The notes below the pieces were generated by a model. It made no database searches. It saw nothing but the letters and a program-made list of their open reading frames with translations, and was not told the origin of the DNA. Positions 25,478 to 34,138 of a DNA stretch of 64,000 bases are shown here, piece by piece. Position numbers and translations under genes: made by a program. Every line of letters begins with the position of its first letter. The stretch's first letter is position 1. The DNA comes from CAVQYV01 sp963718295 [NCBI: uncultured Methylomirabilota bacterium] (GTDB lineage: Bacteria > Methylomirabilota > Methylomirabilia > CAVQYV01): assembly GCA_963718295.1 (NCBI GenBank), contig CAVQYV010000001.1, forward strand, positions 31,695 through 95,694, written 5' to 3'.

Positions 25478-26020
25478 CTACTTCAGGAGCTTGATGATGC
25501 TGGAGGCCACATATTTGGCCAGGTAGCGGGAATCCGCCTCTAAGGCAGTGATCCCCCGATACCCGCCGCCGGTATGTTGATTCCGATTGCTTTTTCCCAA
25601 GATCTTTCCGGTTCCGGCCTCCTTCACCGTCCATTCGGCGCCAACGGTCGAGGCCCCCGCACCAAACCCGACCGCGATACGGGCCGCGGTGCTTCCGGCA
25701 GTGATCTTGGTGAACCGGCCTTCCACAACCACCGCCTTTTCAAGGGAGGCCTCCTCCTTTCCAGGCTGCTCTACCAACACATTCTGGGAGGCCTTCATCG
25801 ACTCCAGGTAGCTCTTCACCATCTGCGCAAAGTCAGGGGGAAGAGTCTGGGCAAAGGCCTTGGTGTCCTCATTCTCCTGAATAGCAGCCCCTTCCAGGGA
25901 GAACTCCTTCACTACGATCGTGGAATAGCTGCTCGCCTCCCCGGCCAGAGCCAACGGGATCGAGGTGCCCAGGAGGAGAAGAGCGATGAATAGAAATCCT
26001 ACCATCCAGCCTTTTTTCAT
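25478..26020 (-). CDS. Exported DUF4410-like protein (180 aa)
   Basis: The signal peptide MKKGWMVGFLFIALLLLG precedes a mature part that begins with STIVVKEFSLEG and contains VVEGRFTKITAGSTAARIAVGFGAGAS, the glycine-rich core of the DUF4410 family. These are envelope proteins of unknown function. It lies 33 bp downstream of the exported rubrerythrin gene and shares the unusual MKKGW start with it, which suggests a common operon and perhaps a copied leader region. Confidence 0.7.
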   Translation of the reverse strand: MKKGWMVGFLFIALLLLGTSIPLALAGEASSYSTIVVKEFSLEGAAIQENEDTKAFAQTLPPDFAQMVKSYLESMKASQNVLVEQPGKEEASLEKAVVVEGRFTKITAGSTAARIAVGFGAGASTVGAEWTVKEAGTGKILGKSNRNQHTGGGYRGITALEADSRYLAKYVASSIIKLLK

Positions 26021-26052
26021 AATGGGTTTTCCTTTTGGGTGTCGAGTTCGGG

Positions 26053-26730
26053 CTAATAGTTCTCTGCCAGGAGCTCAAAATACCCCTGAGGAGCCTTGCA
26101 GGCAGGACAGAACATAGGGGCTGCCTTGCCTTGGAGCACATAGCCGCAGTTTCGGCAATGCCAGGTAACAACCTGGTCCTTCTGGAAGACCTTGTTCCCC
26201 TGCACATTATCGATCAAGGCCCGATATCTCTTTTCATGCCATTTTTCCACCTTCGCCACCTCGGTGAAGGCCGTCGCAACATCGCCAAACCCTTCATCCT
26301 TGGCTACCTGGGCGAAGTTCTGATAGATCATGGTCCACTCCGCCCTTTCACCGGCGGCCGCAGCTTCCAGATTCGGCAAGGTCTGCTCCGAGAAGTGAGA
26401 GGGATAGGCGGCAGCTATGGCAATGTCACCGCCCTGGAGCAATTTGAAGAAGATCTCTGCATGCTCCTTTTCGTCATCTGCGGTCTCCAGGAAAATCGCA
26501 GCGATCTGCTCCAGGCCTTCCTCCTTGGCCGCATCGGCATAATAGGTGTACCGGTTCCTGGCCTGGGATTCGCCGGCAAAGGCGGCCAACAGGTTCTTCT
26601 CGGTCTGGCTGCCCTTAAGGCTCGTCGCCGAAGCAGCGGACTTCCCTGTCTCTGCCGCAAAAACTCCGCTGAGAAAGCCCGCGACCAGGAAGAATCCCAC
26701 CATCAACAAAAGAATCCAACCCTTTTTCAT
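26053..26730 (-). CDS. Exported rubrerythrin (225 aa)
   Basis: The di-iron four-helix domain is seen in [33 protein letters not shown] and EKWHEKRY, and the C-terminal rubredoxin-like domain in [20 protein letters not shown]. Rubrerythrins reduce hydrogen peroxide in anaerobes. This one begins with a clear signal peptide (MKKGWILLLMVGFFLVAGF ending VFAAE), whereas most rubrerythrins are cytoplasmic. The ATG at 26730 has AAGGAGG; a longer frame is not supported. It is very similar to the adjacent cytoplasmic rubrerythrin, so it probably arose by tandem duplication and gain of a signal sequence. Confidence 0.92.
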   Translation of the reverse strand: MKKGWILLLMVGFFLVAGFLSGVFAAETGKSAASATSLKGSQTEKNLLAAFAGESQARNRYTYYADAAKEEGLEQIAAIFLETADDEKEHAEIFFKLLQGGDIAIAAAYPSHFSEQTLPNLEAAAAGERAEWTMIYQNFAQVAKDEGFGDVATAFTEVAKVEKWHEKRYRALIDNVQGNKVFQKDQVVTWHCRNCGYVLQGKAAPMFCPACKAPQGYFELLAENY

Positions 26731-26782
26731 GATCGATCCTCCTTCCTTGATGATCCATGGGCTGTGTCCCATGGGATTGCTG

Positions 26783-27355
26783 CTAATAGTTTTCCCCCAA
26801 AACCTCGAAGAAGGCCTGGGGGTGTTTGCAGGCCGGGCATACCGGCGGGGCCTCTTTACCCTCCAGCACATACCCGCAGTTCCGGCAATGCCATTTGACC
26901 GCCTGATCTTTCTTGAAGACCTTATTCTCCTTCAGGTTCTGGATCAGGGCCCGATATCTCTTTTCGTGCCATTTCTCCACCTTCGCTACCTCGGTGAAGG
27001 CCAGATAGGCATCCTCAAAGCCTTCATCCTTCGCTACCGTAGCGAAATTCTGATACATGGTGGTCCACTCGAAATTCTCTCCGGCTGCCGAGGCCTCCAG
27101 ATTTGCCAGGGTGTCGCTGGATAGAAGGGAAGGGTAAGCGGCGGCAATGGAAACCTCTCCCCCCTTCAATAGCTTGAAATAGATCTTGGCATGCTCCTTC
27201 TCATTGTCGGCGGTCTCCAGGAAAATCGCAGCGACCTGCTCCATGCCTGCCTTCTTGGCCACCCCGGCGTAATAGGTGTAGCGGTTCCTGGCCTGGGACT
27301 CACCCGCGAATGCGGTCATCAGGTTCTTTTCCGTCTGGCTGCCTTTGAATTCCAT
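26783..27355 (-). CDS. Rubrerythrin, cytoplasmic (190 aa)
   Basis: This is a standard rubrerythrin: [27 protein letters not shown], the [13 protein letters not shown] helix and EKWHEKRY supply the di-iron site. [20 protein letters not shown] forms the rubredoxin iron site. It detoxifies peroxide using reduced rubredoxin or similar donors. The start at 27355 follows GGGAGGAG. The exported copy lies 52 bp downstream, and they form a two-gene unit. Confidence 0.95.
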   Translation of the reverse strand: MEFKGSQTEKNLMTAFAGESQARNRYTYYAGVAKKAGMEQVAAIFLETADNEKEHAKIYFKLLKGGEVSIAAAYPSLLSSDTLANLEASAAGENFEWTTMYQNFATVAKDEGFEDAYLAFTEVAKVEKWHEKRYRALIQNLKENKVFKKDQAVKWHCRNCGYVLEGKEAPPVCPACKHPQAFFEVLGENY

Positions 27356-27505
27356 GCTTCTCTCCTCCCTGTTCTTATGAATTTCACAAGCGCGACTCTG
27401 TCGCTTCTTGAAAGGCCGTTCAAGGGACACGGCCCTTAAAGCCCGGTAGCAATTATCCAACAACAGCGCCTACAGCCTGCAGCCGCCTATCATCTTTGCC
27501 TCCAT

Positions 27506-28255
27506 CTACCTCACGATGGGTGAGGCGGTCCGATCGAAGGGATTCGTCCTCATCGCCAGGGAGAAGAGGTAGGGATAGTTGTACTTCAGGTGCTTCATGT
27601 AGTCCAGCCATTGATGGACCAGCAAGCCGTACGCCCTCTGAATGTCGCCGGCAATATGCCTGGTATCAGTCTCTGGCAACTTCGTCACATCCTCCCTGCA
27701 GGTTAATTCCTCTGTCAAATGGAAGACCGCCCGCAGAAGCTCGGTGAAGGATTCGTGCTCCAGCAGGTTGGGATTCTCCAGGAGCCGCAGCAAGAAATCC
27801 CTTTTGCCCAGGAGGAAGCCCCGCAGATCTTCCATATGGACCTTTCCGATCTCGACCCCATAATCGTAATTCCTCAAGCGCTTGCTTATGCTGGCAAACT
27901 CGACCTCCGACCAACTACCGGTCACGATCAGGTCCTTGCGTATCGAATCCAATTGGGGATCGACATCGGATAGATAGGTCAAAAGGATCGTTCCCACCTC
28001 GCTGAAGAAAGCCCCTATCACCATGTTCAGCTTCTCCAGGCGAACCCTTTTTTCCCTTTGGCTCAGCAATCGGTGGATGACGAAGGTGACTAATAGCACT
28101 TCGATCGGGAGGAAGCCAATATCTCCGATCAGATAATAGAATGTATGGTACAGATCTCGAAATATCTGATATTGGATGAAATAGAACAGAGCCGACAAAA
28201 AAAGCAGGGAACAAAGCAAGCCCACCTGCCAGCTCCAGCGCTCCCTGGATTTCAT
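27506..28255 (-). CDS. Membrane protein with two N-terminal transmembrane helices (249 aa)
   Basis: Two hydrophobic helices (about residues 9-28 and 36-60) are followed by a basic QREKRVRLEKLN stretch and a helical soluble part of about 180 residues ending AMRTNPFDRT. No conserved enzymatic motif is seen. Homologues appear as conserved hypothetical proteins in anaerobic bacteria. The ATG overlaps the stop of the prephenate dehydrogenase fusion gene by four bases, so the two are translationally coupled. Confidence 0.75.
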   Translation of the reverse strand: MKSRERWSWQVGLLCSLLFLSALFYFIQYQIFRDLYHTFYYLIGDIGFLPIEVLLVTFVIHRLLSQREKRVRLEKLNMVIGAFFSEVGTILLTYLSDVDPQLDSIRKDLIVTGSWSEVEFASISKRLRNYDYGVEIGKVHMEDLRGFLLGKRDFLLRLLENPNLLEHESFTELLRAVFHLTEELTCREDVTKLPETDTRHIAGDIQRAYGLLVHQWLDYMKHLKYNYPYLFSLAMRTNPFDRTASPIVR

Positions 28256-29763
28256 TGTCCCCCATTTCCTTTCGCCTTCCCCACTCCCTCGCCCCTCAGC
28301 CATTTCCTTCTTCTGTGGAGCCTGCTCAATTCCCCCAGCTGATTTTCGATCTCCCGCGAAGTCTCCATCATTTCCCCCAGAAACTCCTTTCCCAGGGCCT
28401 GGGCGCTTTTTTGAATGGATTTCTTGAATGAGGGCATGTCCCCCCCGATCAGGGCATTGCCCAATCGGGTTACAACCTCTAAGTATTTCTCGATCATCAT
28501 CGGACCCTGGAGATTGAAGGTTTGGATCTCGCAGGCCAGATCGGGGTCCATATTGAGGATCCGACCCATGGTGATCAGCGACATCCGCGAATTCGGTGAG
28601 CTATAGCAAGCCATGTCCTGAGGCCCGCCGAAGCGCTCTCTCAGGATTTCAGCCAGGGCAATCTTGGTGAAGTGCTCCAAGTTCTGATGAAAGGCCATCT
28701 GCTGGTCGTGAAACTGGGGGGTCGTTCGAGTGATCCTGGCGCCAAACTTGTAGAAGATCCCCTCGAACTCCTGGCTGATTTCCCCCGATCTTGGCGTGTA
28801 GGTGAAAATGACATTTTGGTGCCGCAATTCCGGTATGGAGGGCCCAAACACCGTATGCATGCCCAGGACTTCTACGCCTTCGGGCACCGATTCGAGCATG
28901 GCAGCAACAGGCTGGGTTTTGATCGAGGCGTTATCCACGATCAGCTGCCCAGACCGAAAGTGCCTGCCTACCGATCGGATTACCTCCACAGTATCTTGAA
29001 TAGGCACATTGACGATCACCACATCCGATTCTTCCGCACAATGCTGATAGGTGAGGGATGTCCTCCTTCCGCTGATGAGCACCTCATATCCCGAAGCCTG
29101 GAAGAACTTCGAGAACCAGCCGCCCATTCGCCCGGTTCCGCCTATGACCCCGATTACCTTGATTCGCGGCTCGTTGAACAGGCGCTTCGGGTAGGCCCCG
29201 AAGATCCTCACCTCTGCCTCATCAGCGGCCAGTTTTTCCTCCAGGTCCTGGATGCAGGCCGCCACAGCCTCGTCTTCCAGATGCCCCTCCAGCTCCATAT
29301 AAAAGCGGAACCCGCCCTTGGCATCGGGCCGGGAGTGGATGGAAGAGAGGTTCAGGCCATAGCCCTGACTGATGATGTACAGGATATCCTCCAACAGGCC
29401 AATCCGATCGCGATGGGGATAGATCACCAGGGAAGTCGCATCATTCCCTGTCCTTTCATGGTAATGCTTGCCCAAGACGGCAAATTTGGTCTTGTCCTGC
29501 CTGGGACCCTGCCCGACGGGCAGGATGAGCACATCTGCGATGTTGGCCCGCCCCGCATACTCGAAGAGGCTGTCCAGGGTCTCGGTTACCGGCCCCTCCA
29601 CCAGGCTCTCCAGGGGAACCACCCCCTGCACCACCTCCCCTCGGCTCACCGCCCCAAAGACTCCCTCAATCGAAGGATAGGCCCTCAGGGTTGCCGTTGG
29701 GGAAAGCTGGCGGGCCACCGCCTGAGAATATGTTTCCTGTGGGTCCCAATAGCCAATTTTCAT
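28252..29763 (-). CDS. Fused prephenate dehydratase-like (degenerate) / ACT / prephenate dehydrogenase
   Basis: Residues 1-100 match the first subdomain of prephenate dehydratase (SIEGVFGAVSRGE, GVVPLESLVEGPVTETLD). They then jump to QDKTKFAVLG, the end of the second subdomain, so about 80 residues present in working dehydratases are missing. An ACT domain follows (about 105-205; GLNLSSIHSRP replaces the usual ESRP). The C-terminal 290 residues are a TyrA-type prephenate dehydrogenase: VIGGTGRMGGWFSKFF, VDNASIK, GMHTVFGPS and HDQQMAFHQNLEHF. Dehydrogenation towards tyrosine is likely, with the N-terminal part acting as a regulatory binding module. The ATG at 29763 is chosen to match the family start MKIGYWDP. 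Confidence 0.85.
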   Translation of the reverse strand: MKIGYWDPQETYSQAVARQLSPTATLRAYPSIEGVFGAVSRGEVVQGVVPLESLVEGPVTETLDSLFEYAGRANIADVLILPVGQGPRQDKTKFAVLGKHYHERTGNDATSLVIYPHRDRIGLLEDILYIISQGYGLNLSSIHSRPDAKGGFRFYMELEGHLEDEAVAACIQDLEEKLAADEAEVRIFGAYPKRLFNEPRIKVIGVIGGTGRMGGWFSKFFQASGYEVLISGRRTSLTYQHCAEESDVVIVNVPIQDTVEVIRSVGRHFRSGQLIVDNASIKTQPVAAMLESVPEGVEVLGMHTVFGPSIPELRHQNVIFTYTPRSGEISQEFEGIFYKFGARITRTTPQFHDQQMAFHQNLEHFTKIALAEILRERFGGPQDMACYSSPNSRMSLITMGRILNMDPDLACEIQTFNLQGPMMIEKYLEVVTRLGNALIGGDMPSFKKSIQKSAQALGKEFLGEMMETSREIENQLGELSRLHRRRKWLRGEGVGKAKGNGGQ

Positions 29764-29855
29764 GTCAATCCTTCTATTCTCCTGCCCACCGGTGGGGGGC
29801 AAAGAGTCATCCTTCCTCTCTTCCTGCTCTTTCTGCCCTCAAGCCCAACACCAGG

Positions 29856-30053
29856 TTATTCCCCGCGCCTGGATTTGGTGAGAGGGCCCAGAAGCAGGAG
29901 GAGCAGGAGCGTCCCTCCCAAGATCAAGAGGGGAATGGATCGGAAGAGGGCTTTTACCAGCGGAACGTAGATCAAGAGAAGGAGGAGCAGAACCCCAATC
30001 ACATAGACCCAGACCTTTGACAGTCGCTCTTTCAGCGTGGGCTTATCCCCCAT
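29856..30053 (-). CDS. Small membrane protein (65 aa)
   Basis: Two leucine-rich transmembrane segments (about residues 14-33 and 38-56) are flanked by basic ends (LKERLSK and TKSRRGE). The GGAGGAGCTG site precedes the ATG at 30053, which lies inside the last codons of the uracil-DNA glycosylase gene. The frame is too short and simple for a function to be assigned. Homology beyond hydrophobicity cannot be judged. Confidence 0.6.
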   Translation of the reverse strand: MGDKPTLKERLSKVWVYVIGVLLLLLLIYVPLVKALFRSIPLLILGGTLLLLLLLGPLTKSRRGE

Positions 30054-30786
30054 CAGCTCCTCCTGGCCCCGAACCCAGGATCTTTTTGGCCCGGGCAAAG
30101 ATATGGTCGAACATCTCCTGGCTGAGCCTGCCCGTTTGGGTATTTTGCTGGCTGGGGTGAAACGACGCGATCAGGGTTTGACCATTCGGAAGGGGATATA
30201 CCTGGCCATGTCCGAAGGCGGGCCGGGGGGAAAGGGTGAACCGATAGGCTTCCAGAAAGGCAGCAAGCGTAGAGGCGAAAGCGATCCTCCCCAGGGCCAC
30301 CAGCACCCTCACCGAGCCCAGGAGCCGCAGCTCTTGCAATAGGTAGGGGCGACAAGCGGCGACCTCGGAGGGAAGCGGCTTATTATCGGGTGGGCAGCAA
30401 CGAAGGGTCGCCGTGATGTATGCGTCCTTCAGGGCCAGTCCGTCTCCCGCTCGCTGCGACTGGGACTGATTTGCGAAACCGAAGCGAAACAGCGCTTCCA
30501 TGAGCCAATCTCCACTCCGATCGCCAGTAAACATTCGACCCGTGCGATTCCCCCCATGGGCAGCCGGGGCCAGGCCCAATATCAGCAAGCGGGCCTGACA
30601 GTCACCAAAACCGGGTAGAGGCTTCCCCCAGTAGGCCCAATCCCGATAGCGTGGGGGCCTTCTCTCCACGACCTGTTGCCGGTATCGAACCAGCCTCTTG
30701 CAGCGGCCACAGGTGATGATCTCCCTCTCCAGTTCTTCAAGCCCCTTAGCCGCCCCGGATGCTATCTTTGTTCTTCCTGCGGGCAT
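30043..30786 (-). CDS. Uracil-DNA glycosylase family 5-like (UdgB type, 247 aa)
   Basis: The motif GLAPAAHGGNRTGRMFTGD (about residues 70-88) and SFHPSQQNTQTGRL (near the C-terminus) are hallmark motif A and B of family-5 uracil-DNA glycosylases. These remove uracil and other deaminated bases using a 4Fe-4S cluster. The four cysteines around CGRC (about 26-29), CP, and CRPYL can ligate the cluster. The start at 30786 is an ATG; an in-frame TTG at 30804 is possible. The gene overlaps the stop of the secreted protein upstream. Confidence 0.88.
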   Translation of the reverse strand: MPAGRTKIASGAAKGLEELEREIITCGRCKRLVRYRQQVVERRPPRYRDWAYWGKPLPGFGDCQARLLILGLAPAAHGGNRTGRMFTGDRSGDWLMEALFRFGFANQSQSQRAGDGLALKDAYITATLRCCPPDNKPLPSEVAACRPYLLQELRLLGSVRVLVALGRIAFASTLAAFLEAYRFTLSPRPAFGHGQVYPLPNGQTLIASFHPSQQNTQTGRLSQEMFDHIFARAKKILGSGPGGADGG

Positions 30787-31262
30787 AATTCCCGAAACGT
30801 CCAATCATAGAACTCCCAACCATAGCTGATGCGGGACACCTTCATCCCTCCTCCGTAAACGGGGATATAGCGGTAATACACCCGGAGGCCGAAATCGACC
30901 TCGCTCCCCTGCAGGGGGAGTGTGATATGAAACCGATAGGGCATGTTTTGATCCATCTTGTAGACCGGGACCCGCCCGGACTGCTCGCTGATGGCCTTGC
31001 CCTTGGCATCAAATCCGATGAGCTTCAGCTGAAGAGCGTAGACTGAGGTATTTGACTCTCCTTTTACCTCCACCAGCCCATCAATCCCTATAGCATTCCC
31101 CGCTCCTCGATCACAGTTCCAATAGAGCCACAAATGAGGGGTATGCTCGCTCAATTTATAGCCTTTTCGGCCCGGCTCATCGGCGATACCGGCCCAGGCG
31201 AAGGACCCGAGAAAGACCGCCATCCCAAGCGTGAAAGTCACGATCCGAATGTACCTTTTCAT
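30762..31262 (-). CDS. Exported protein of unknown function (166 aa)
   Basis: A signal peptide (MKRYIRIVTFTLGMAVFLG ending FAWAG) precedes a beta-rich mature domain with many Tyr and Trp residues (HLWLYWNCDRG, YRFHITLPLQGSEVDFG, VYYRYIPVYGGG). There is no lipobox. I recognise no family. Its ATG overlaps the stop of the Smr gene (ATGA), and its 3' end overlaps the glycosylase start, so the three genes are likely one transcript. Confidence 0.7.
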   Translation of the reverse strand: MKRYIRIVTFTLGMAVFLGSFAWAGIADEPGRKGYKLSEHTPHLWLYWNCDRGAGNAIGIDGLVEVKGESNTSVYALQLKLIGFDAKGKAISEQSGRVPVYKMDQNMPYRFHITLPLQGSEVDFGLRVYYRYIPVYGGGMKVSRISYGWEFYDWTFRELCPQEEQR

Positions 31263-31609
31263 CTTGTATCCTCGCTTTCAGGTACCTGGTGATACATGTG
31301 ATTTACCGGCCGCAGGTAAACGACCGTCGCTCCCCATCCTCCTCTCGGCGCAGGGGCATCGTGGAAGGAGTGCACGAAGGGTAATCGGCGGAGGAGTGTC
31401 TGCACCACCTTCCTTTGCAAGCCAATTCCCCTCCCATGGATAAGCCTAACCTCGGCCAGACCAGCCTCCTGGCATGCCCGAAGGTATTCTTGTACGAGGT
31501 CAGGGATCTCAGAGGGAGAAAAGGCGTGCAGGTCGAGCGAATCCTCGAGAGGGACTGCTGTAGGCTCCTCCAATGCTGATTCCTCATGCTCTGGCCCTTC
31601 AGACGCCAT
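31259..31609 (-). CDS. Smr-domain protein (116 aa)
   Basis: A short acidic N-terminal linker is followed by the Smr domain: DLHAFSPSEI (LDxHG-like first motif), EVRLIHGRGIGLQRKVV (the HGxG motif) and the terminal GGWGATVVYL. Smr domains nick branched or structured nucleic acid, or cleave RNA at stalled ribosomes. The stand-alone form seen here is common in bacteria. An upstream purine-rich GAAGG site may serve as the ribosome site. Confidence 0.88.
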   Translation of the reverse strand: MASEGPEHEESALEEPTAVPLEDSLDLHAFSPSEIPDLVQEYLRACQEAGLAEVRLIHGRGIGLQRKVVQTLLRRLPFVHSFHDAPAPRGGWGATVVYLRPVNHMYHQVPESEDTR

Positions 31610-31959
31610 AAGACTCGAAAGCCTTCTTCCCTTTCGCAGAGGTGCCGTAAATATAGATGCAATTACCCATCGGTGGAGTCAACCTCTCATACTGGGCGCC
31701 ATTAGATGCTACAATGGCCCTACCATCTCGTCAAGCAGTTTATGGTTCGCATCTTCCGTGCCTCTTCCGTCCTGGTCCTCCGCTCCCTGGGCCTTGCTTC
31801 TATGCGGATATCCCGAGGGAGGCGGCAACGCGGACGGGGAGGAAATCCTTCCTGGGCAAGTGATGGATAGGGACACAATTGACAGATGGGGATTGACAGG
31901 CCCTGCGTCTTCGACTACATTAGGCTCAAAAAGCAAAGCAGACCGAGGGAGGGAAACTT
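31610..31959 (+). promoter_or_regulatory. Divergent intergenic region with promoter for the small FmdB-like gene
   Basis: No ORF with protein-like character was found. TTGACA at 31893-31898 and TACATT at 31916-31921, 17 bases apart, make a good sigma-70-like promoter towards 31960; a second TTGACA lies just upstream. GAGGGAGGG precedes the ATG. Nothing else is recognised in the rest of the gap. Confidence 0.55.
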
Positions 31960-32127
31960 ATGCCAACCTATGACTTTCATTGTGCGAAATGCAAAAAGGA
32001 CTTCACGCTGACCCTCACTCTCAAGCAAAGGGAGAAGGGCAAGATGAAGTGCCCTTCCTGCAGCTCTTCTGCTAAGGTGCGGCCCATATTCAGCAGTTTT
32101 GTCGCCAAGACCTCCAAGAAGAGTTAA
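31960..32127 (+). CDS. Small FmdB-type zinc ribbon protein (55 aa)
   Basis: The start MPTYDFHCAKCKKDF and the following CPSC form a four-cysteine zinc ribbon, with C8, C11 and a second pair at about 34-37. This matches the FmdB/CxxC domain without the acidic tail seen in the paralog at 3124. It is a complete small gene below usual annotation thresholds, with its own promoter, a GGGAGGG ribosome site and a terminator. A role in transcription or metal sensing is only a guess. Confidence 0.8.
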   Translation: MPTYDFHCAKCKKDFTLTLTLKQREKGKMKCPSCSSSAKVRPIFSSFVAKTSKKS

Positions 32128-32147
32128 AGAGCTAACCCGACCGGCCG

Positions 32148-32182
32148 AAAGGGGGTTCGAGAAGGTCCCCTTTTCTTTTCTT
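32148..32182 (+). terminator. Intrinsic terminator after the small FmdB-like gene
   Basis: An AAAGGGG stem pairs with CCCCTTT about 12 bases later and runs into TTTTCTTTTCTT. It starts about 20 bases after the TAA of the 55-aa gene and is oriented correctly for it. Confidence 0.7.
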
Positions 32183-32248
32183 CCCACAGCGGTGAATCGC
32201 TGATCCCTGACGCTGCTTCCCCAGCCGCCGCATCTCCTTCTTCATCAT

Positions 32249-33037
32249 CTAAGCCGTGCCCGGCATTGCCTGATAATAGCCGTTGGCCTGCACCAGCTTG
32301 ATTGGAGTGTCGAAAAGGCGGCTCAGATTTTCGCTGGTAAGGATCTCGGTCTTTTCACCATCCGCTATCACTCCACCACCTTTCAAAAACACGACCCGCG
32401 AGATCTCAGGTGGAATCTCATGGATGTGGTGGGTGACCAGGATAACGGTCGTTCCAGCCCGCATCAGGCCACGGACGATGTCGAGGTACTGAAAGCAAGA
32501 CTTCAAATCAAGACCGCTGGTCGGCTCATCCAGTATCAGCGTCTCGGGGTTGTTGATTAGGGCTCGACCTAGCAAGAAACGCCGTTGTTCGCCGGTGGAC
32601 ATTGCCGCATAGTCTTTATCCCGCAGCTCTGCCACCCCCAGGATATCCATGATTTTTGCAGCTCGGTCCTCATTCTCGACGCTGAAACGCTGATATGCAT
32701 AGGTGTCAATGCTCGAATAATAGCCGGACAGAATCACATTCATACCCCGAACATTGCCTCGGTACTCATGCTGCAGGTCGTTGGAAATAATGCCGAAATG
32801 CCTCCGTAGCTCCCACACGTTCCAAAGCTCCCGTCCTAATACTCGGATGTAACCGCCGTTGTATTCCACGGGATAGATCTCCCGTGTCAACAGCTTCAGG
32901 AGCGTCGATTTGCCGGCACCGTTTGGCCCCAGGATGACCGTGTTACACCCTGGGGTGATCCCGAGGGATAGGCGATCGAAGACCTGCGTTTCTCCCCGAT
33001 AGACCGTGACGTTCTTCATCTCGATGATCTTTTGCAT
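32249..33037 (-). CDS. ABC transporter ATP-binding protein (262 aa)
   Basis: Walker A is GPNGAGKST (about residue 38), the signature is MSTGEQRRF (about 146), Walker B is ETLILDEPTSGLD, and the H-loop is VTHHIHEIPPEIS. This is a complete nucleotide-binding subunit. It resembles YlmA/ModF-type orphan ATPases, which lack a dedicated permease and may act in other processes. No permease or binding protein lies next to it. A methyltransferase gene is 155 bp upstream. Confidence 0.9.
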   Translation of the reverse strand: MQKIIEMKNVTVYRGETQVFDRLSLGITPGCNTVILGPNGAGKSTLLKLLTREIYPVEYNGGYIRVLGRELWNVWELRRHFGIISNDLQHEYRGNVRGMNVILSGYYSSIDTYAYQRFSVENEDRAAKIMDILGVAELRDKDYAAMSTGEQRRFLLGRALINNPETLILDEPTSGLDLKSCFQYLDIVRGLMRAGTTVILVTHHIHEIPPEISRVVFLKGGGVIADGEKTEILTSENLSRLFDTPIKLVQANGYYQAMPGTA

Positions 33038-33192
33038 CTGTCATCCACCCATTTCGCTCAGAGATGTCTCCATTCTTCTGCTCCGCTGACGCCATGAACC
33101 CCATCAATGACGCATGAGAACATACCAGCAAGATGGATAGGGATCTCTGGCTTATCTGTTTTCCATAAGAATAGCCTTTGGAGGTAAGGTAG

Positions 33193-34053
33193 TCAATTAC
33201 CTATGCCCACCTGCGCCTTGGACTCCATCCTCCACTCTTCCGGTTCTGGCTCCTTCCGGCCCAGAATCAGGAAGACATTCCTCTTGAACGACAGCTCCCC
33301 CCTTTTGGCTGAGAAGTATTTAGAAATCTCCCTATCGCTGAGTCCTATTTTCAGTAGCTTCTCGATCTCAGAGTAGCACTCGCTCGACTGTACAGCATGA
33401 CCAAGATATTCTCTGAAATTCAACTCAACATTTACCTCAAGGGTCGAGGTAATGGTCAGATTGTGCCGTTCGTACAGCGCCCGAACAAAGTCCTTCGCCA
33501 GGGTAACGTGATGACTGATATCGATCTGCCTCTCCAGGCGTTCGAAGAAGTCATTCACACGGTCGTCTTCGTATGCCACGATGTCTTGTATCGAAACTCT
33601 CCCACCACTTCGGCAACATCGAATCATTTCCCTGATTATTTTCTCGTAGTCGCGGATATGGTGAAATGCGGACTTGCAGACCACTATGGAAAAGGAGTTA
33701 TCCTCAAAAGGGATATTTGAGCCATCATGGCAGAGAAAGGTCACGTTGGTAATACGGGCCTCGCGTGCACGCTCTTGAGCCAGCGCAATCATGCGATCCG
33801 ATATGTCCACACCGACGGCCCTCCCGAGTTGCGGGGCGGCGAAAAGGGCGAACTCGCCTGAACCACACGCAACGTCCAAAAGGCCATCTTCTGGTGTCAT
33901 TTCACAGAACGTGAAATAGGCCTGAAGGTAGTCCCGGTTCTGGGTTACGGACCAATTGCTGAAGTTCTCAGCTTGCCTGTTGAACTGGCTCCTGATCAAT
34001 TCACTCGCGTCAGGGGATTCCAATGCTATCTCCCTCTTTGCCCAGAACAACAT
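33193..34053 (-). CDS. Class I SAM-dependent methyltransferase (286 aa)
   Basis: Motif I is LLDVACGSGEFALF (about residues 58-71), the acidic loop VGVDIS follows, and IPFEDNSFSIVVCKSAFHHI is the motif 4 region. This is the UbiE/ArsM-like small-molecule methyltransferase layout. The acceptor (quinone, metalloid, lipid or other) cannot be read from sequence. It is upstream of the orphan ABC ATPase in the same orientation. Confidence 0.88.
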   Translation of the reverse strand: MLFWAKREIALESPDASELIRSQFNRQAENFSNWSVTQNRDYLQAYFTFCEMTPEDGLLDVACGSGEFALFAAPQLGRAVGVDISDRMIALAQERAREARITNVTFLCHDGSNIPFEDNSFSIVVCKSAFHHIRDYEKIIREMIRCCRSGGRVSIQDIVAYEDDRVNDFFERLERQIDISHHVTLAKDFVRALYERHNLTITSTLEVNVELNFREYLGHAVQSSECYSEIEKLLKIGLSDREISKYFSAKRGELSFKRNVFLILGRKEPEPEEWRMESKAQVGIGN

Positions 34054-34138
34054 ACCCCGGTCAAAGCTTCAATGAACGGGCCTTGACCACTCAGAAGGCC
34101 TGCTTGTAACCGGGCTGAATCTCAGGTCCGTCAGCCTT

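Noticed and set aside
31657-31863. Plus-strand 68-codon ORF in the divergent gap
   Set aside because: Low complexity, no ribosome site and no family features; it looks like chance.
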